A stretch of 64,000 nt of DNA, taken from contig NZ_QEXL01000017.1 of NCBI RefSeq assembly GCF_003311635.1, positions 599 through 64,598 on the forward strand, in the 5' to 3' direction. The notes under the pieces are model-generated. The model saw only the letters and a program-made list of their open reading frames with translations. It was not told where the DNA came from and ran no database searches. Below are positions 39,471 through 48,344 of this stretch, piece after piece. The position numbers and the translations under genes are program-made. Numbering within the stretch: position 1 is the stretch's first letter; each line of letters begins with the position of its first letter. The stretch is from Novacetimonas cocois (GTDB taxonomy: Bacteria; Pseudomonadota; Alphaproteobacteria; Acetobacterales; Acetobacteraceae).

Positions 39471-39517
39471 GCGCTATATATGGACCAAAAGACCGCCCGG
39501 CGCACTAGATATATGAC
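39471..39517 (-). promoter_or_regulatory. Pair of NrdR boxes upstream of nrdA
   Basis: Two sites resemble the NrdR consensus (aCaCwAtATaTwGtgt): 39471-39486, core GCGCTATATATGG, and 39502-39517, core CACTAGATATAT. Each matches about 10 of 16 positions including the central AT core. Their starts are exactly 31 bases apart, the three-helical-turn spacing NrdR needs. They lie 69-115 bases ahead of nrdA, overlapping any plausible -10. Confidence 0.7.
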
Positions 39518-39562
39518 CGGGGTCAGGTTTCCCGACTCTTGGACAATCCGTCGTCAAGGGGA

Positions 39563-39602
39563 AAAAAGATATTTTTGAGTCGGGTTTTGCCGGGAAAAAT
39601 AC
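39563..39602 (-). terminator. Weak terminator after moaE
   Basis: On the minus strand TATTTTT and AAAAATA (39596-39602 and 39571-39577) pair across 18 bases, followed by a run of six T (39563-39568). It lies 19 bases after the moaE stop. The stem is AT-only, so termination may be partial. Confidence 0.4.
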
Positions 39603-39620
39603 CCTCGCAACGCCCGGTCG

Positions 39621-40085
39621 TCAGGCGTCCCCCTCCCCCCATCGCCGCAGGCTCTGCGCATCCTGTTCGCGGGGCTGCACCCACTGGATGCGACCGTCCA
39701 TGAATTCCTCTTTTTTCCAGAAAGGCGCCCGGCTCTTGAGCCAGTCCATGACGAACTCGACCGCCTGAAACGCCGTGCTCCGATGGGCTGACGCACACAG
39801 GACCAGCACGATGGGGGCTCCCACCTCCAGCCGTCCGACACGATGGATGACGGTGCAACCGGACAGCGCGAATCGGGTCATCGCCGATTCGGCGATTCGC
39901 GTCATCATCGATTCGGTCATGCCGGGGTAATGTTCCAGCTCCAGCGCCTTCAGCCCCCCATCGCCACGGACCAGCCCGGTGAAGGATGCCACCGCGCCGA
40001 TGCCGGACTGTCCCGCCAGCAGCAACGTGCTTTCATGCGTCGGATCGAACGGGGCGGTCTGCACGCGAACGGAAATGCGCGACAT
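39621..40085 (-). CDS. moaE: Molybdopterin synthase catalytic subunit MoaE
   Basis: With MoaD it inserts two sulfurs into precursor Z to make molybdopterin. The 154-residue protein shows FTGLVRGD, LELEHYPGM, HRVGRLEVG and the lysine-rich active-site stretch KSRAPFWKKEEF, in which the catalytic lysines lie. moaD is encoded five bases upstream on the same strand, so the two subunits are made together. Molybdenum enzymes of acetic acid bacteria, such as aldehyde oxidases, need this cofactor. Confidence 0.94.
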   Translation of the reverse strand: MSRISVRVQTAPFDPTHESTLLLAGQSGIGAVASFTGLVRGDGGLKALELEHYPGMTESMMTRIAESAMTRFALSGCTVIHRVGRLEVGAPIVLVLCASAHRSTAFQAVEFVMDWLKSRAPFWKKEEFMDGRIQWVQPREQDAQSLRRWGEGDA

Positions 40086-40090
40086 GGTGA

Positions 40091-40345
40091 CTATCCCCCC
40101 GTTACCGGTGGAAAGAAGGCTATCTCGTCATCTGGTCTCACGCGGTCCCCAAGCGTTGCGAAGGACTGGTTGACCGCGACCCGCACCAGTTCGGGACGGC
40201 TGAAAATTTCGCCATATTCCCCACCCCGGTCATGCAGCAGGCGCACCAGATCCCGCACATGGGTCACGTCCGACGGCAGGGTCAGGGTCTCGCGTTCCCG
40301 GCCGAGACGGTCACGTAGCCATGCGAAATAGAGGATATCCGGCAT
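40091..40345 (-). CDS. moaD: Molybdopterin synthase sulfur carrier MoaD
   Basis: An 84-residue ubiquitin-fold protein ending in Gly-Gly, the terminus that is adenylated and thiocarboxylated before donating sulfur in the MoaD-MoaE complex. VAVNQSFA and DEIAFFPPVTGG are typical. It sits directly before moaE, after an orphan lipoprotein gene and pgsA. Confidence 0.93.
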   Translation of the reverse strand: MPDILYFAWLRDRLGRERETLTLPSDVTHVRDLVRLLHDRGGEYGEIFSRPELVRVAVNQSFATLGDRVRPDDEIAFFPPVTGG

Positions 40346-40393
40346 CCACCTGCCCTTTTGTTACGTCAGGTCCCAAGATCGGAGAGCGATATA

Positions 40394-40900
40394 TCAGGGA
40401 TGCTGCTGCTCCACCACCGTGCCGTCCGCGCCGATCACGGTTTTGCTGCCATCGGCATGGGGCACGATGATATCGGAATTCGCGGCGACCGTGTGGCCCT
40501 GATCCTGCTTTGCGGGAATTCCGGTCTCTGGTGCGGCCAGTTCACCCGACGGGTCATCGCTGTCACCGATGCTGAGCGATCCGCCATCAGGCAGCTGCTG
40601 GCTGCCATCAGCCGAACGACGCATGAAATGGCCCGACACGGCATGAACCCGGCCGGAACTGATGTCCGCCAGGGTCGGCATCTCCTGTATCCCGGTCGGC
40701 CATATGTTGTGTCCCTGCGGCAGGATCGGTGGTTCGGCGGCGGCATGGCCCATGGAACGGCGGAGATTTTCCGATTCCACTTCCATTCTGGGCATGTTCG
40801 GCAGGCTGCCGGGAAGTTCGGTATTGTCGGCCAGTACCTTGCCGAAGCCGCCGCACCCCGTCAGCGTCAGTACCAGTAACAACGGGGCTGTCGGACGCAT
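40394..40900 (-). CDS. Orphan lipoprotein of unknown function
   Basis: A 168-residue protein with a clean lipoprotein signal (MRPTAPLLLVLTLTGCG, lipidated Cys about 16). The rest is polar, with low predicted order, Pro/Gly/Asp-rich, and ends with two DGS/DGT-type turns (HADGSKTV, GADGTVV). I recognise no domain. AGGGAGA precedes ATG 40900; a GTG directly before it is also possible. It lies between pgsA and moaD on the same strand with gaps of 99 and 48 bases, so it may share their transcript. It is probably an outer-membrane or periplasmic lipoprotein; the function cannot be inferred. Confidence 0.7.
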   Translation of the reverse strand: MRPTAPLLLVLTLTGCGGFGKVLADNTELPGSLPNMPRMEVESENLRRSMGHAAAEPPILPQGHNIWPTGIQEMPTLADISSGRVHAVSGHFMRRSADGSQQLPDGGSLSIGDSDDPSGELAAPETGIPAKQDQGHTVAANSDIIVPHADGSKTVIGADGTVVEQQHP

Positions 40901-40999
40901 CACATTCTCCCTGGTTCATGAAGGATTCACAACCATAAGGAGAATTTGCCCGGATATGACCACAACCACAAGTGGCATTATGCCACGGCAATGGCCCGA

Positions 41000-41599
41000 T
41001 CAGGGGGTGATGTTGCTAACCGACTGATTATTGCGGGTAACGTGCTGGATGCCGGTCGACAGGTAATCCCACCCTGTCACCAGCGTCAGCGCCGCCGCGA
41101 TCCAGAGCATCGCCGCCCCCAGCAGGTTGACCGGCAGCCATGCCATATGCAGCAGTACGGCCGTGCTGTCGCCCGCCAGCAGGAAGCCGATGGCCGTCAT
41201 CTGGAAACCGGTTTTCCATTTCGCCAGCCGCGTGACCGGCAGCCCCACTTTGGTCGTGGCAAGATATTCACGCAGGCCGCTGACCAGGATTTCGCGCGAC
41301 AGGATGATGATCGCGGGATACAGCGTCCAGTAAGGCAGGCGCGACAGTCCCGCCAGCACCATCAGGCACGCCCCCACCAGCAGCTTGTCCGCGATCGGGT
41401 CGAGCATCCGGCCAAGGTCGGAATTCTGATGCCATGCGCGGGCCAGCTTGCCATCAAGATAATCCGTGATTCCGGCAAGGATGAAGATCACGCAGGCCGC
41501 GCAGTCGGTGCCCGGCGTGTTGATGACGACCAGCAGGACAACGACAGGAACCGCAACAATCCGCGACAAAGTCAGGAGATTTGGCAGATCAGTAAGCAT
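41000..41599 (-). CDS. pgsA: CDP-diacylglycerol-glycerol-3-phosphate 3-phosphatidyltransferase
   Basis: Makes phosphatidylglycerol phosphate in the inner membrane, the first step to phosphatidylglycerol and cardiolipin. The CDP-alcohol phosphotransferase signature DxxDGxxARx8GxxxDxxxD runs from Asp46 to Asp71, within about five transmembrane segments. It is 199 residues, a usual length. It lies 93 bases after uvrC on the same strand, and uvrC-pgsA-moaD-moaE is a conserved order in Alphaproteobacteria. Confidence 0.94.
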   Translation of the reverse strand: MLTDLPNLLTLSRIVAVPVVVLLVVINTPGTDCAACVIFILAGITDYLDGKLARAWHQNSDLGRMLDPIADKLLVGACLMVLAGLSRLPYWTLYPAIIILSREILVSGLREYLATTKVGLPVTRLAKWKTGFQMTAIGFLLAGDSTAVLLHMAWLPVNLLGAAMLWIAAALTLVTGWDYLSTGIQHVTRNNQSVSNITP

Positions 41600-41692
41600 G
41601 GTTCACCAGCTATATCCAACGAAAGCATGAATCAAAAACACCTATAACGCTGGTCTGCCCGGTCATTTGCTCACATCTGCATGACATGATGG

Positions 41693-43585
41693 TCAATTCC
41701 CGTTCCATTCGGGATGGAAAAAGCCATAGACCGTCCGTGCCGTGTCGCGGCTGATGCCCGGCGCGGATTCCAGTTCCGCCAGCCCGGCCTGACGCACGCC
41801 ACGCGCCGAGCCGAAACGGTTCAGCAGCGCGCGCTTTCGCGCCGGACCGATACCGGGGATATCATCAAGTTCGGATCTGACCAACGTCTTTGACCGTCCC
41901 GCCCGATGGGTCGTGATGGCGAAACGGTGGGCCTCGTCACGCAGGCGCTGAAGGTAGTACAGCACCGGATCGCGCGGCGGCAGCTGGAACGGGGGGCGCG
42001 TGGCGGTATGAAACCATTCCCGCCCCGCGTCGCGGTCGATGCCCTTGGCAATGCCCACAAGGGTCACGTCCGTCACCCCGAGTTCGTCGAGCACGGCCTT
42101 TACGGCGGAATACTGTCCCGCGCCCCCGTCAATCAGCAGGATATCGGGCCAGTCATCGGGGCGCGTTCCCTCCTCCCGATCGCGTAGCGCGCGGCTGAAA
42201 CGACGTTCCAGCACCTCGCGCATCATGCCGAAATCGTCGCCGGGGGTCACGGGACCCTTGATGGCGAATTTGCGATAGGCGCGTTTTTCAAAGCCTTCCG
42301 GCCCCGCCACCACCATGACGCCATAGGCATTGCTGCCCATGATATGGCTGTTGTCATACGTCTCTATGCGGCGTGGAGGTTCGGGCAGGTCGAACAGTTC
42401 GGCCACGCCGTGAAGCAGCTTTGCCTGTCCGGCGCTTTCCGCCAGCCTGCGTTCGAGCGCCTCGCGCGCGTTGAGTTCGGCATGCTCCAGCACCGCACGT
42501 TTTTCCCCACGTTGAGGGTGGATGATCTCAACACGCCTCCCACGGCGGAGTTCCAGCGCGCTTATCAGGAGGTCATTGTCCGAAATGGCATGGTTGACCA
42601 GGATCTGTCCGGGCGGCGGCTTGTCGTCGTAAAACTGCGCCATGAACGCCGCCAGCACGTCGGCTGCGTCCTCGTCACGGGCATGGCTGGGGAAAAAGGC
42701 GCGGTTGCCGTTGTTGCGGCCACCACGGATGAAGAAGACCTGAATGCACGACTGTCCCGCGATCTGCCAGATGGCGATGATGTCGGCATCCGACATCGTG
42801 CTGGGATTGATGACGCTGGCATCCTGCTGCATCGCCGACAGGCCCCGGATGCGGTCGCGGATGGCGGCCGCGCGCTCGAACTGCAGCGCGCTGGCGGCCT
42901 CTTCCATCTGCTGCACCAGTTCCTCGTGCATGCGCGGGTTGCGACCGGACAGGAAATCGCGCGCCTGCTGCACCAGATCGGCATAATCTTCCTTGCTGAT
43001 AAGGTCCACGCACGGCGCAGAGCAGCGATGGATCTGATGCAGCAGGCACGGGCGCGTCCGTGATTTCAGCACGGAATCGGTGCATGAGCGCAGCAGGAAT
43101 GCCTTTTGCAGCAGGTTCAGGGTCTGGTTGACCGACCATGCGGAGGCGAATGGCCCCCAGTAGGACGCGCCCTTGACCGGCTTGCCCCGATGTTTCGCGA
43201 TCTGGGGGAAATCATGCCGGTCGGTCAGGATGATCCACGGATAGCTTTTGTCGTCACGCAGCAGGATGTTGTAACGCGGCTGCATGCGCTTGATGTAGTT
43301 GGCCTCCAGCAGCAGGGCCTCGGCCTCGGTATGGGTGGTTACGATCTCCATGAATGCCGTTTCCGACACCATGCGGCGCAACCGCTCCGGCAGGCGGTGG
43401 ATCTGGGTATAGGACGTGACGCGTTTTTTCAGCGCCAGCGCCTTGCCGACATACAGCACCTCCCCCTTCCGGCCGAGCATGCGATACACGCCCGGCGACA
43501 TCGGCATGGTCTGCAGCGCCTTCTGGATCGCGGCGACACCCTGCGGGGGGGCGATGGTGGCGAGGGTCTGTGTGTCAGCGGTCAT
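41693..43585 (-). CDS. uvrC: Excinuclease ABC subunit C
   Basis: Cuts damaged DNA on both sides of a lesion in nucleotide excision repair. The 630-residue protein has an N-terminal GIY-YIG nuclease (GVY 32-34, YVG 45-47), a UVR motif (about 205-240), an RNase-H-like endonuclease ([11 protein letters not shown]-type stretch) and C-terminal helix-hairpin-helix repeats ([15 protein letters not shown]). The frame is open to 43687, but ATG 43585 gives the normal start. First gene of the uvrC-pgsA group. Confidence 0.95.
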   Translation of the reverse strand: MTADTQTLATIAPPQGVAAIQKALQTMPMSPGVYRMLGRKGEVLYVGKALALKKRVTSYTQIHRLPERLRRMVSETAFMEIVTTHTEAEALLLEANYIKRMQPRYNILLRDDKSYPWIILTDRHDFPQIAKHRGKPVKGASYWGPFASAWSVNQTLNLLQKAFLLRSCTDSVLKSRTRPCLLHQIHRCSAPCVDLISKEDYADLVQQARDFLSGRNPRMHEELVQQMEEAASALQFERAAAIRDRIRGLSAMQQDASVINPSTMSDADIIAIWQIAGQSCIQVFFIRGGRNNGNRAFFPSHARDEDAADVLAAFMAQFYDDKPPPGQILVNHAISDNDLLISALELRRGRRVEIIHPQRGEKRAVLEHAELNAREALERRLAESAGQAKLLHGVAELFDLPEPPRRIETYDNSHIMGSNAYGVMVVAGPEGFEKRAYRKFAIKGPVTPGDDFGMMREVLERRFSRALRDREEGTRPDDWPDILLIDGGAGQYSAVKAVLDELGVTDVTLVGIAKGIDRDAGREWFHTATRPPFQLPPRDPVLYYLQRLRDEAHRFAITTHRAGRSKTLVRSELDDIPGIGPARKRALLNRFGSARGVRQAGLAELESAPGISRDTARTVYGFFHPEWNGN

Positions 43586-44007
43586 TGAAAACCGTTCATC
43601 CACCGATGCTGTGGATAAGCCTGTGGAGCAGAGGCAGAAAAAATCATGCGCATGGCGGTTTTCCTCCCTTGCCCTTGGATTGCCCAAAAAAACGTCACAA
43701 CGAATAACCTGTTGATTTGAAATGATTATGCGGCCGCCTGTACGTAAAAGAGGCGAAACGGTGACACAACTTATTGGAAAACAATGATGTCAAGTCCCGA
43801 GGTGAATAAAACTCATTTCAAGGAAGGGCACACGGTATTTCGAGATTTTCGCATGTAATTTCAAGGGGGCTTGGAAAACCGTTCCTGTTTTCGTCCCACC
43901 GGCCCCCTGTCGCCCGATCGGGGGGAAGTCGCCATGCGGAGGAAAAACTGTCATCCCTGTTGCAGGATTGCCCTTGTCACTGCCGGTCCGATGGGTAATG
44001 CACCCCT
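43586..44007. other. 420-base divergent gap between uvrC and xth
   Basis: No gene is supported here. The central part (about 43690-43870) is clearly AT-rich compared with its surroundings and probably holds promoters for both DNA-repair genes. A perfect DnaA box (43610-43618) is listed separately. No LexA-type GTTC-N7-GTTC site was seen, so I have no evidence that either gene is SOS-controlled. Confidence 0.5.
43610..43618 (-). promoter_or_regulatory. Single perfect DnaA box upstream of uvrC
   Basis: The minus strand reads TTATCCACA, the strongest DnaA box form, 25 bases ahead of the uvrC start. A lone 9-mer is expected by chance now and then; clusters, not singles, mark origins. Confidence 0.3.
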
Positions 44008-44808
44008 ATGCGTATCGTGACATGGAATATCAATTCGCTTCGCCTGCGGCTTCCCCTGCTGGAGCGTCTGTGTGGTGAAATCCAGCCTGACATCGTCTGC
44101 CTGCAGGAAACCAAGGTAACGGATGACCTGTTCCCGCTGGAGGCCGTGCGGGCGCTGGGTTTTGCCCATGTATGCTTTCGCGGCATGAAAAGCTATAACG
44201 GTGTCGCAATCCTCAGCCGGCTTCCCATACGGGTGCTGCCGGACATGCCGGACTGGTGCAGCCGGGGGGACTGCCGCCATATCGCCGTGGCCTGCGGCAC
44301 GGATGACAATCCCATTATCCTGCATGATTTTTATGTCCCTGCGGGCGGTGACATTCCCGACCCGGTGGAAAACCCGAAATTCGCCCACAAGCTTGCATTC
44401 GTGGACGAAGCGCGCGCCTGGTTCGCGGCACGCGACCTGCGTCGCACCGTGGTGGTGGGGGACCTGAACATAGCGCCGCTGGAACAGGATGTCTGGAGCC
44501 ACAGGCAGCTTCTGAAGATCGTCAGCCACACGCCGGAGGAGACCTCCCGCCTGCTTGCGTGGCAGCAGAGCGGCTTTGTCGATGCCATGCGGCATTTCGT
44601 CCCGCCTGAGGAGAAGCTTTATACATGGTGGTCGTACCGCAACCGGAACTGGAGCATTTCCAATCGGGGACGGCGGCTGGATCATGTATGGGTGACGCCC
44701 GATCTTGTGCCGGACCTCAGGGCGATGTCGGTCCTGCGGTCGGCCCGTGACTGGGACAAACCATCGGATCATGTGCCGGTAATGATCGACCTGGCAGCTG
44801 GAGAATAA
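44008..44808 (+). CDS. xth: Exodeoxyribonuclease III (AP endonuclease)
   Basis: Cuts DNA at abasic sites and removes 3' blocking groups in base excision repair. The 266-residue ExoIII/APE1-type protein has Glu34 (LQETK) for metal binding, the YVPAGGD segment, GDLNIAP with the catalytic Asp and Asn, RRLDHVWV and the terminal SDHVPV histidine. It is divergent from uvrC, another repair gene. It converges on the OmpR-type regulator gene, with hairpins between them. Confidence 0.95.
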   Translation: MRIVTWNINSLRLRLPLLERLCGEIQPDIVCLQETKVTDDLFPLEAVRALGFAHVCFRGMKSYNGVAILSRLPIRVLPDMPDWCSRGDCRHIAVACGTDDNPIILHDFYVPAGGDIPDPVENPKFAHKLAFVDEARAWFAARDLRRTVVVGDLNIAPLEQDVWSHRQLLKIVSHTPEETSRLLAWQQSGFVDAMRHFVPPEEKLYTWWSYRNRNWSISNRGRRLDHVWVTPDLVPDLRAMSVLRSARDWDKPSDHVPVMIDLAAGE

Positions 44809-44819
44809 CCACCTGTGCC

Positions 44820-44916
44820 CGGGGAGAAATCATCTCCCCGACAGGATGGGCAGGAAGGGCGGGAACACCATTTCCTGTCCGGGACAGTCGGTGTGAGGAA
44901 ACGCGGATGGCGTTTC
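44820..44916. terminator. Two hairpins between convergent xth and regulator genes
   Basis: CGGGGAGA/TCTCCCCG (44820-44827, 44833-44840; loop AATCA) and GAAACGC/GCGTTTC (44898-44904, 44910-44916; loop GGATG). Both stems are perfect. Neither has a true T-run, although ATTTT follows the second by eight bases. They are probably weak or bidirectional terminators. Confidence 0.4.
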
Positions 44917-44945
44917 ACCCCACATTTTCCGCAATGGGCGCGTGC

Positions 44946-45662
44946 TCAGGCCGCGTTCTTGCCGCCTTCGGGGTCAAGGCGGTAGCCACCACCTTCGGTG
45001 ACCAGCAGCGTGGCATTGGTCGGATCGGGCTCGATCTTCTGACGCAGGCGATAGATGTGCGTCTCCAGCGTATGCGTCGTCACCGCCGCGTTATATCCCC
45101 AGACCTCGTTCAGCAGGACCTGCCGGGGGACCGGACGCGTGCCCGCGCGATACAGGAATTTCAGGATGGCCGCCTCTTTTTCGGTCAGGCGAATGCGACG
45201 GTTCTTTTCCGTTTCCTGCAGCAGCTTGGCCGAAGGGCGGAAAATATAGGGCCCAATGGCAAAGACGGCGTCTTCGCTGTTTTCAAAAATACGCATCTGC
45301 GCACGCAGCCGCGCCAGCAGTTCGGCGATACGGAACGGCTTTGCCACGTAATCATTGGCGCCGGCATCCAGCCCGCGCACCACGTCCGTTTCATCATCCG
45401 ATCCCGTCAGGATGATAATCGGAATACGTTTGCCCTTGCGCCGCAGATCGGCGCAGAAATCCCGTCCGTCACCGTCAGGTAGCGAAACATCCAGGATGAT
45501 CGCATCGAAACGGGCGCCCGGTGCATTCAGCTTTTCCCACGCTTCCGCAACGGACCCTGCCTCGATCGCCTCAAATTCACTTTCAACCTGCAGCTGTTCA
45601 ACGAGCATTTGACGTAACGTCTGATCGTCGTCCGCTATCAGAATGGGACGTGCACCCGCCAT
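44946..45662 (-). CDS. OmpR-family response regulator, CenR/OtpR-like
   Basis: A 238-residue two-component regulator. The receiver domain (1-120) has the acidic pair Asp11-Asp12 region (IADDDQ), the phospho-acceptor Asp in IILDVSLPDGDG, and Lys in VAKPF. The winged-helix DNA-binding domain (about 135-232) has VWGYNAAVTTHTLETHIYRLRQKIEP. The adjacency to xth and the sequence style resemble the alphaproteobacterial envelope regulator CenR (OtpR in Brucella), but I am not sure of orthology. No histidine kinase is nearby. A 15-base palindrome lies upstream of its start. Confidence 0.9.
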   Translation of the reverse strand: MAGARPILIADDDQTLRQMLVEQLQVESEFEAIEAGSVAEAWEKLNAPGARFDAIILDVSLPDGDGRDFCADLRRKGKRIPIIILTGSDDETDVVRGLDAGANDYVAKPFRIAELLARLRAQMRIFENSEDAVFAIGPYIFRPSAKLLQETEKNRRIRLTEKEAAILKFLYRAGTRPVPRQVLLNEVWGYNAAVTTHTLETHIYRLRQKIEPDPTNATLLVTEGGGYRLDPEGGKNAA

Positions 45663-45688
45663 CGAACCCTCTTTTATAACTTTGTCCG

Positions 45689-45703
45689 TTCCGAGATTCG
45701 GAA
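45689..45703. promoter_or_regulatory. Perfect palindrome TTCCGA-GAT-TCGGAA
   Basis: A 6-3-6 inverted repeat 27 bases ahead of the response regulator start, directly upstream of a minus-strand TTATAA that could be a -10. It would cover the -35 region. An autoregulatory or other repressor site is possible; OmpR-type regulators more often bind direct repeats. Confidence 0.4.
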
Positions 45704-45802
45704 TCGGTTATTCGACTTTCATGATACGATAACATGTCGCATCAGGCTGTCGCCCAATGATCGCGAAACCATATCCAGCCCCTCAGGCCGGACATAACAT
45801 AA

Positions 45803-46345
45803 ATGCGACCCTGCACAGAGAAATTCATGATACGCGCTATTTTGCAATCGAATACCGGTCTGGACGCACAACTGCATTGCATGAACGAACGGATCCCTGC
45901 CACCATCGGGGCGGGAGGCATCAAAACCCACAAAATTGAGGGAGATCACGCCACTCCGACGGGAATTTTTCCTTTGCGGCAGGTTTTTTACCGTGCCGAC
46001 CGGGTGGCATCACCTGTTTGTCATCTGCCGGTGGAGCCGCTGTCGCGACAGGATGGGTGGTGCGATGATCCTACCCATTCCGATTATAACCGCTATGTGA
46101 TGCTGCCCCATCCGGCGCGGCATGAGCGACTGTGGCGCGATGATCATCTGTACGATCTGGTGGTCGTGCTGGGATATAACGACGCGCCGCCTGTGCCGGG
46201 GCGCGGGTCCGCCATTTTCCTTCACCTTCCGCCGCCCCATTGTCGTCCCACCGAAGGCTGCATCGCCATTGCGGAGCCTGAACTGCGTAAACTGCTCAGG
46301 ATGGGCATGAGGGAAATCGAGGTCCTGCCCCCGGGGCAGCGATAA
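45803..46345 (+). CDS. YkuD-type L,D-transpeptidase without a signal peptide
   Basis: A 180-residue YkuD-fold protein. The catalytic region has His141 (IFLH) and Cys153 in PTEGCIAI. Other conserved parts are GDHATPTGIFPL, GWCDDP, YNRYV and HERLWRDDHLYDLVVVLGYN. These enzymes form L,D cross-links in peptidoglycan or anchor proteins to it. Unusually, there is no signal peptide or membrane segment, so the export route is unclear. ATG 45803 is used; ATG 45827 (Met9) is possible. It is divergent from the CenR-like regulator, which may control it, and converges on the antiporter gene by six bases. Confidence 0.82.
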   Translation: MRPCTEKFMIRAILQSNTGLDAQLHCMNERIPATIGAGGIKTHKIEGDHATPTGIFPLRQVFYRADRVASPVCHLPVEPLSRQDGWCDDPTHSDYNRYVMLPHPARHERLWRDDHLYDLVVVLGYNDAPPVPGRGSAIFLHLPPPHCRPTEGCIAIAEPELRKLLRMGMREIEVLPPGQR

Positions 46346-46351
46346 CGTCCC

Positions 46352-48205
46352 TCAGGACTGCGGCAGGGCGGCAGGCGCCAGGGCAGGATGCAACGGGGCA
46401 GGATGCGGCGGGGGCTGAAGCAGGATGACCATGTCCCCTTCCCCCGGTTCGGACTGTATTTCGTCTTCGGCCGAGAAAATCCAGATTGCGACGCCCTTGC
46501 GGATGATCATGAACAGCAGCGTGTTCGCCGGGGGGAACTCATTTTCCTGCGCGGGGGCCGTCATGACGTGGGCCTGGAAACGCCAGCCCCGGTCGAACAG
46601 GGAATCAATCATGGAGAAATTCCATGTCGGTTCCCCCAGTACCTTCCCCCGGGATTCACGGCTGACGCCGCGATATAGGTCAAGCCGGGCCAGACCCGGA
46701 CTGACCTGAAAGACCCGCTGACGTCCAAAGTCCGGGGCCAGTCGGGCGCAGACCAGACCGTTATAGATGGCATCAGGCGTCGCGGCGATCAGATAGTCCG
46801 CAGGACGTTCCTCCAGACTTTCGAGCCCCTCTTCCGACAGCAGTTCGGCCTTCAGGGTCGGCACGCCCTGTCGCGCCGCCTTTTCCAGCGCGCCGGAATA
46901 GGTATCGACCAGCATCACGGGAATGCCCTGCTGATGAACGGTCACGGCCAGATTGGTGGACCATGCGTTGGCCCCCATGATCGCAAGCGCGGGTTCGTCG
47001 GACAGGGTCAGGTGCAGGTAACGGGCCAGCGGTCGAAGGGAAAATCCATGCAGGAGCATGGTCGTGGCGATGACGGCAAAGACGGCCGGGGTAATCAGGG
47101 CCGCGCTGGGATCGCCCGTTTCCCCAAGCTGCAGGCCCGCGACGCCCGCGACGGCCGCGGCCACGATGCCCCGTGGCGCGATCCATCCCACGAACAGCCG
47201 TTCCTGCCATGACAGGTCGGAACGGATGGTCGACAGGAAAATCCCGAGTGGACGCACAACGAACAGGACCGTGAACGTCAGGGCGAGGATTGGCAGCGAC
47301 AGCCGCTCCAGCACCTCGCGATGGAGGTCGGCCGTCAGGATGACGAACAGGCATGACACCACGATGACGCCCAGGGATTCCTTGATGCGGCGCAGTTCGG
47401 AAATCCCGACGACATGCAGGTTCGCCAGCGCCATGCCAAACACCGTGGCCGCCATCAGGCCGGTTGCCTCCATGACCAGATTGCAGACCGACGCCATGCT
47501 CATGGCCAGGGTCAGGATAATCGGAATGCGCAGGATCTCTGGCAGCAGGTCGCGGATGGACAGGAATTTGACCAGCAGAGCAGGAAAGATGCCGCATCCG
47601 ATGGCGAACATGGTGCTGAACAGCAGATGGGGCCAGATTTCCACGGCCGCCAGCGATACGCCGGCGGTGTGGGAGGGCTGGAGGAGCAGGAATTCCATGA
47701 CGAACGTCGCAAGGATCGCCCCCACCGGGTCATTGACGATGGCTTCCCATCGCAGGAAGGCGGCCACGCGCGGACGCAGCTTGGTATGGCGCAGCAGCGG
47801 CAGGACGACTGTCGGGCCGGTCACCACGATGATCGCCCCGAACAGCCATGACGTGCCCCAGTGCAGGTGGCCGACAAAATGGGCCGCCAGCGTCCCCAGG
47901 ACCCAGTTGATCGGCAGCGCCACCGCCGTCAGCCGCAGCACCCCCTCCCCCGAGGTCCGCCACTGGCGCAGGTCAAGCGCAAGCCCGCCTTCAAAGACGA
48001 TAAAGGCCACTGCCATTGAAATCAGGGGGTGGAAATACTGTCCGATTGCCGCCGCCGGATGCAGCAGGCCCAGACCCGGCCCATATATCAGCCCCAGCGT
48101 GAACAGCAGGACAATGGCCGGCAGCCTGAACCTCCATGCGACCCACTGGGCCGCGATTCCGCCGCCCAGAACACACAGAATGCCAATCGCCAGATTATCC
48201 TGCAT
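46352..48205 (-). CDS. CPA1-type cation/proton antiporter with nucleotide-sensing domain
   Basis: A 617-residue inner-membrane Na+(K+)/H+ antiporter of the NhaP/CPA1 type. About 12 membrane helices cover residues 1-400; the ion-site NDPVGA motif and VFEGGLALDL are clear, as is GWIAPRGIVAAAVAGVAGL. A cytoplasmic TrkA-N/RCK-like domain (about 410-500) can sense nucleotides, and the end is a Pro/Ala/His-rich tail. It should help pH or ion balance, useful in an acid-producing cell. It is a lone gene, 139 bases after rsmB. Confidence 0.87.
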   Translation of the reverse strand: MQDNLAIGILCVLGGGIAAQWVAWRFRLPAIVLLFTLGLIYGPGLGLLHPAAAIGQYFHPLISMAVAFIVFEGGLALDLRQWRTSGEGVLRLTAVALPINWVLGTLAAHFVGHLHWGTSWLFGAIIVVTGPTVVLPLLRHTKLRPRVAAFLRWEAIVNDPVGAILATFVMEFLLLQPSHTAGVSLAAVEIWPHLLFSTMFAIGCGIFPALLVKFLSIRDLLPEILRIPIILTLAMSMASVCNLVMEATGLMAATVFGMALANLHVVGISELRRIKESLGVIVVSCLFVILTADLHREVLERLSLPILALTFTVLFVVRPLGIFLSTIRSDLSWQERLFVGWIAPRGIVAAAVAGVAGLQLGETGDPSAALITPAVFAVIATTMLLHGFSLRPLARYLHLTLSDEPALAIMGANAWSTNLAVTVHQQGIPVMLVDTYSGALEKAARQGVPTLKAELLSEEGLESLEERPADYLIAATPDAIYNGLVCARLAPDFGRQRVFQVSPGLARLDLYRGVSRESRGKVLGEPTWNFSMIDSLFDRGWRFQAHVMTAPAQENEFPPANTLLFMIIRKGVAIWIFSAEDEIQSEPGEGDMVILLQPPPHPAPLHPALAPAALPQS

Positions 48206-48344
48206 CTTTATTTCCCGTATCGTTCCGTTTCAGCAGGCATCGTCACGCCGTCCGGCAGACAGGATGGCCGTCATGCCGGAGTGCATGAACCCGCTGCCAT
48301 TGCCGTGGCCGGCATGCCCGTCAATCAGGATTGAAAAAAGCCTC

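Noticed and set aside
43586-44007. A replication origin near the DnaA box
   Set aside because: Only one DnaA box, no AT-rich repeat cluster and no origin-linked genes (dnaA, hemE, parAB) nearby.
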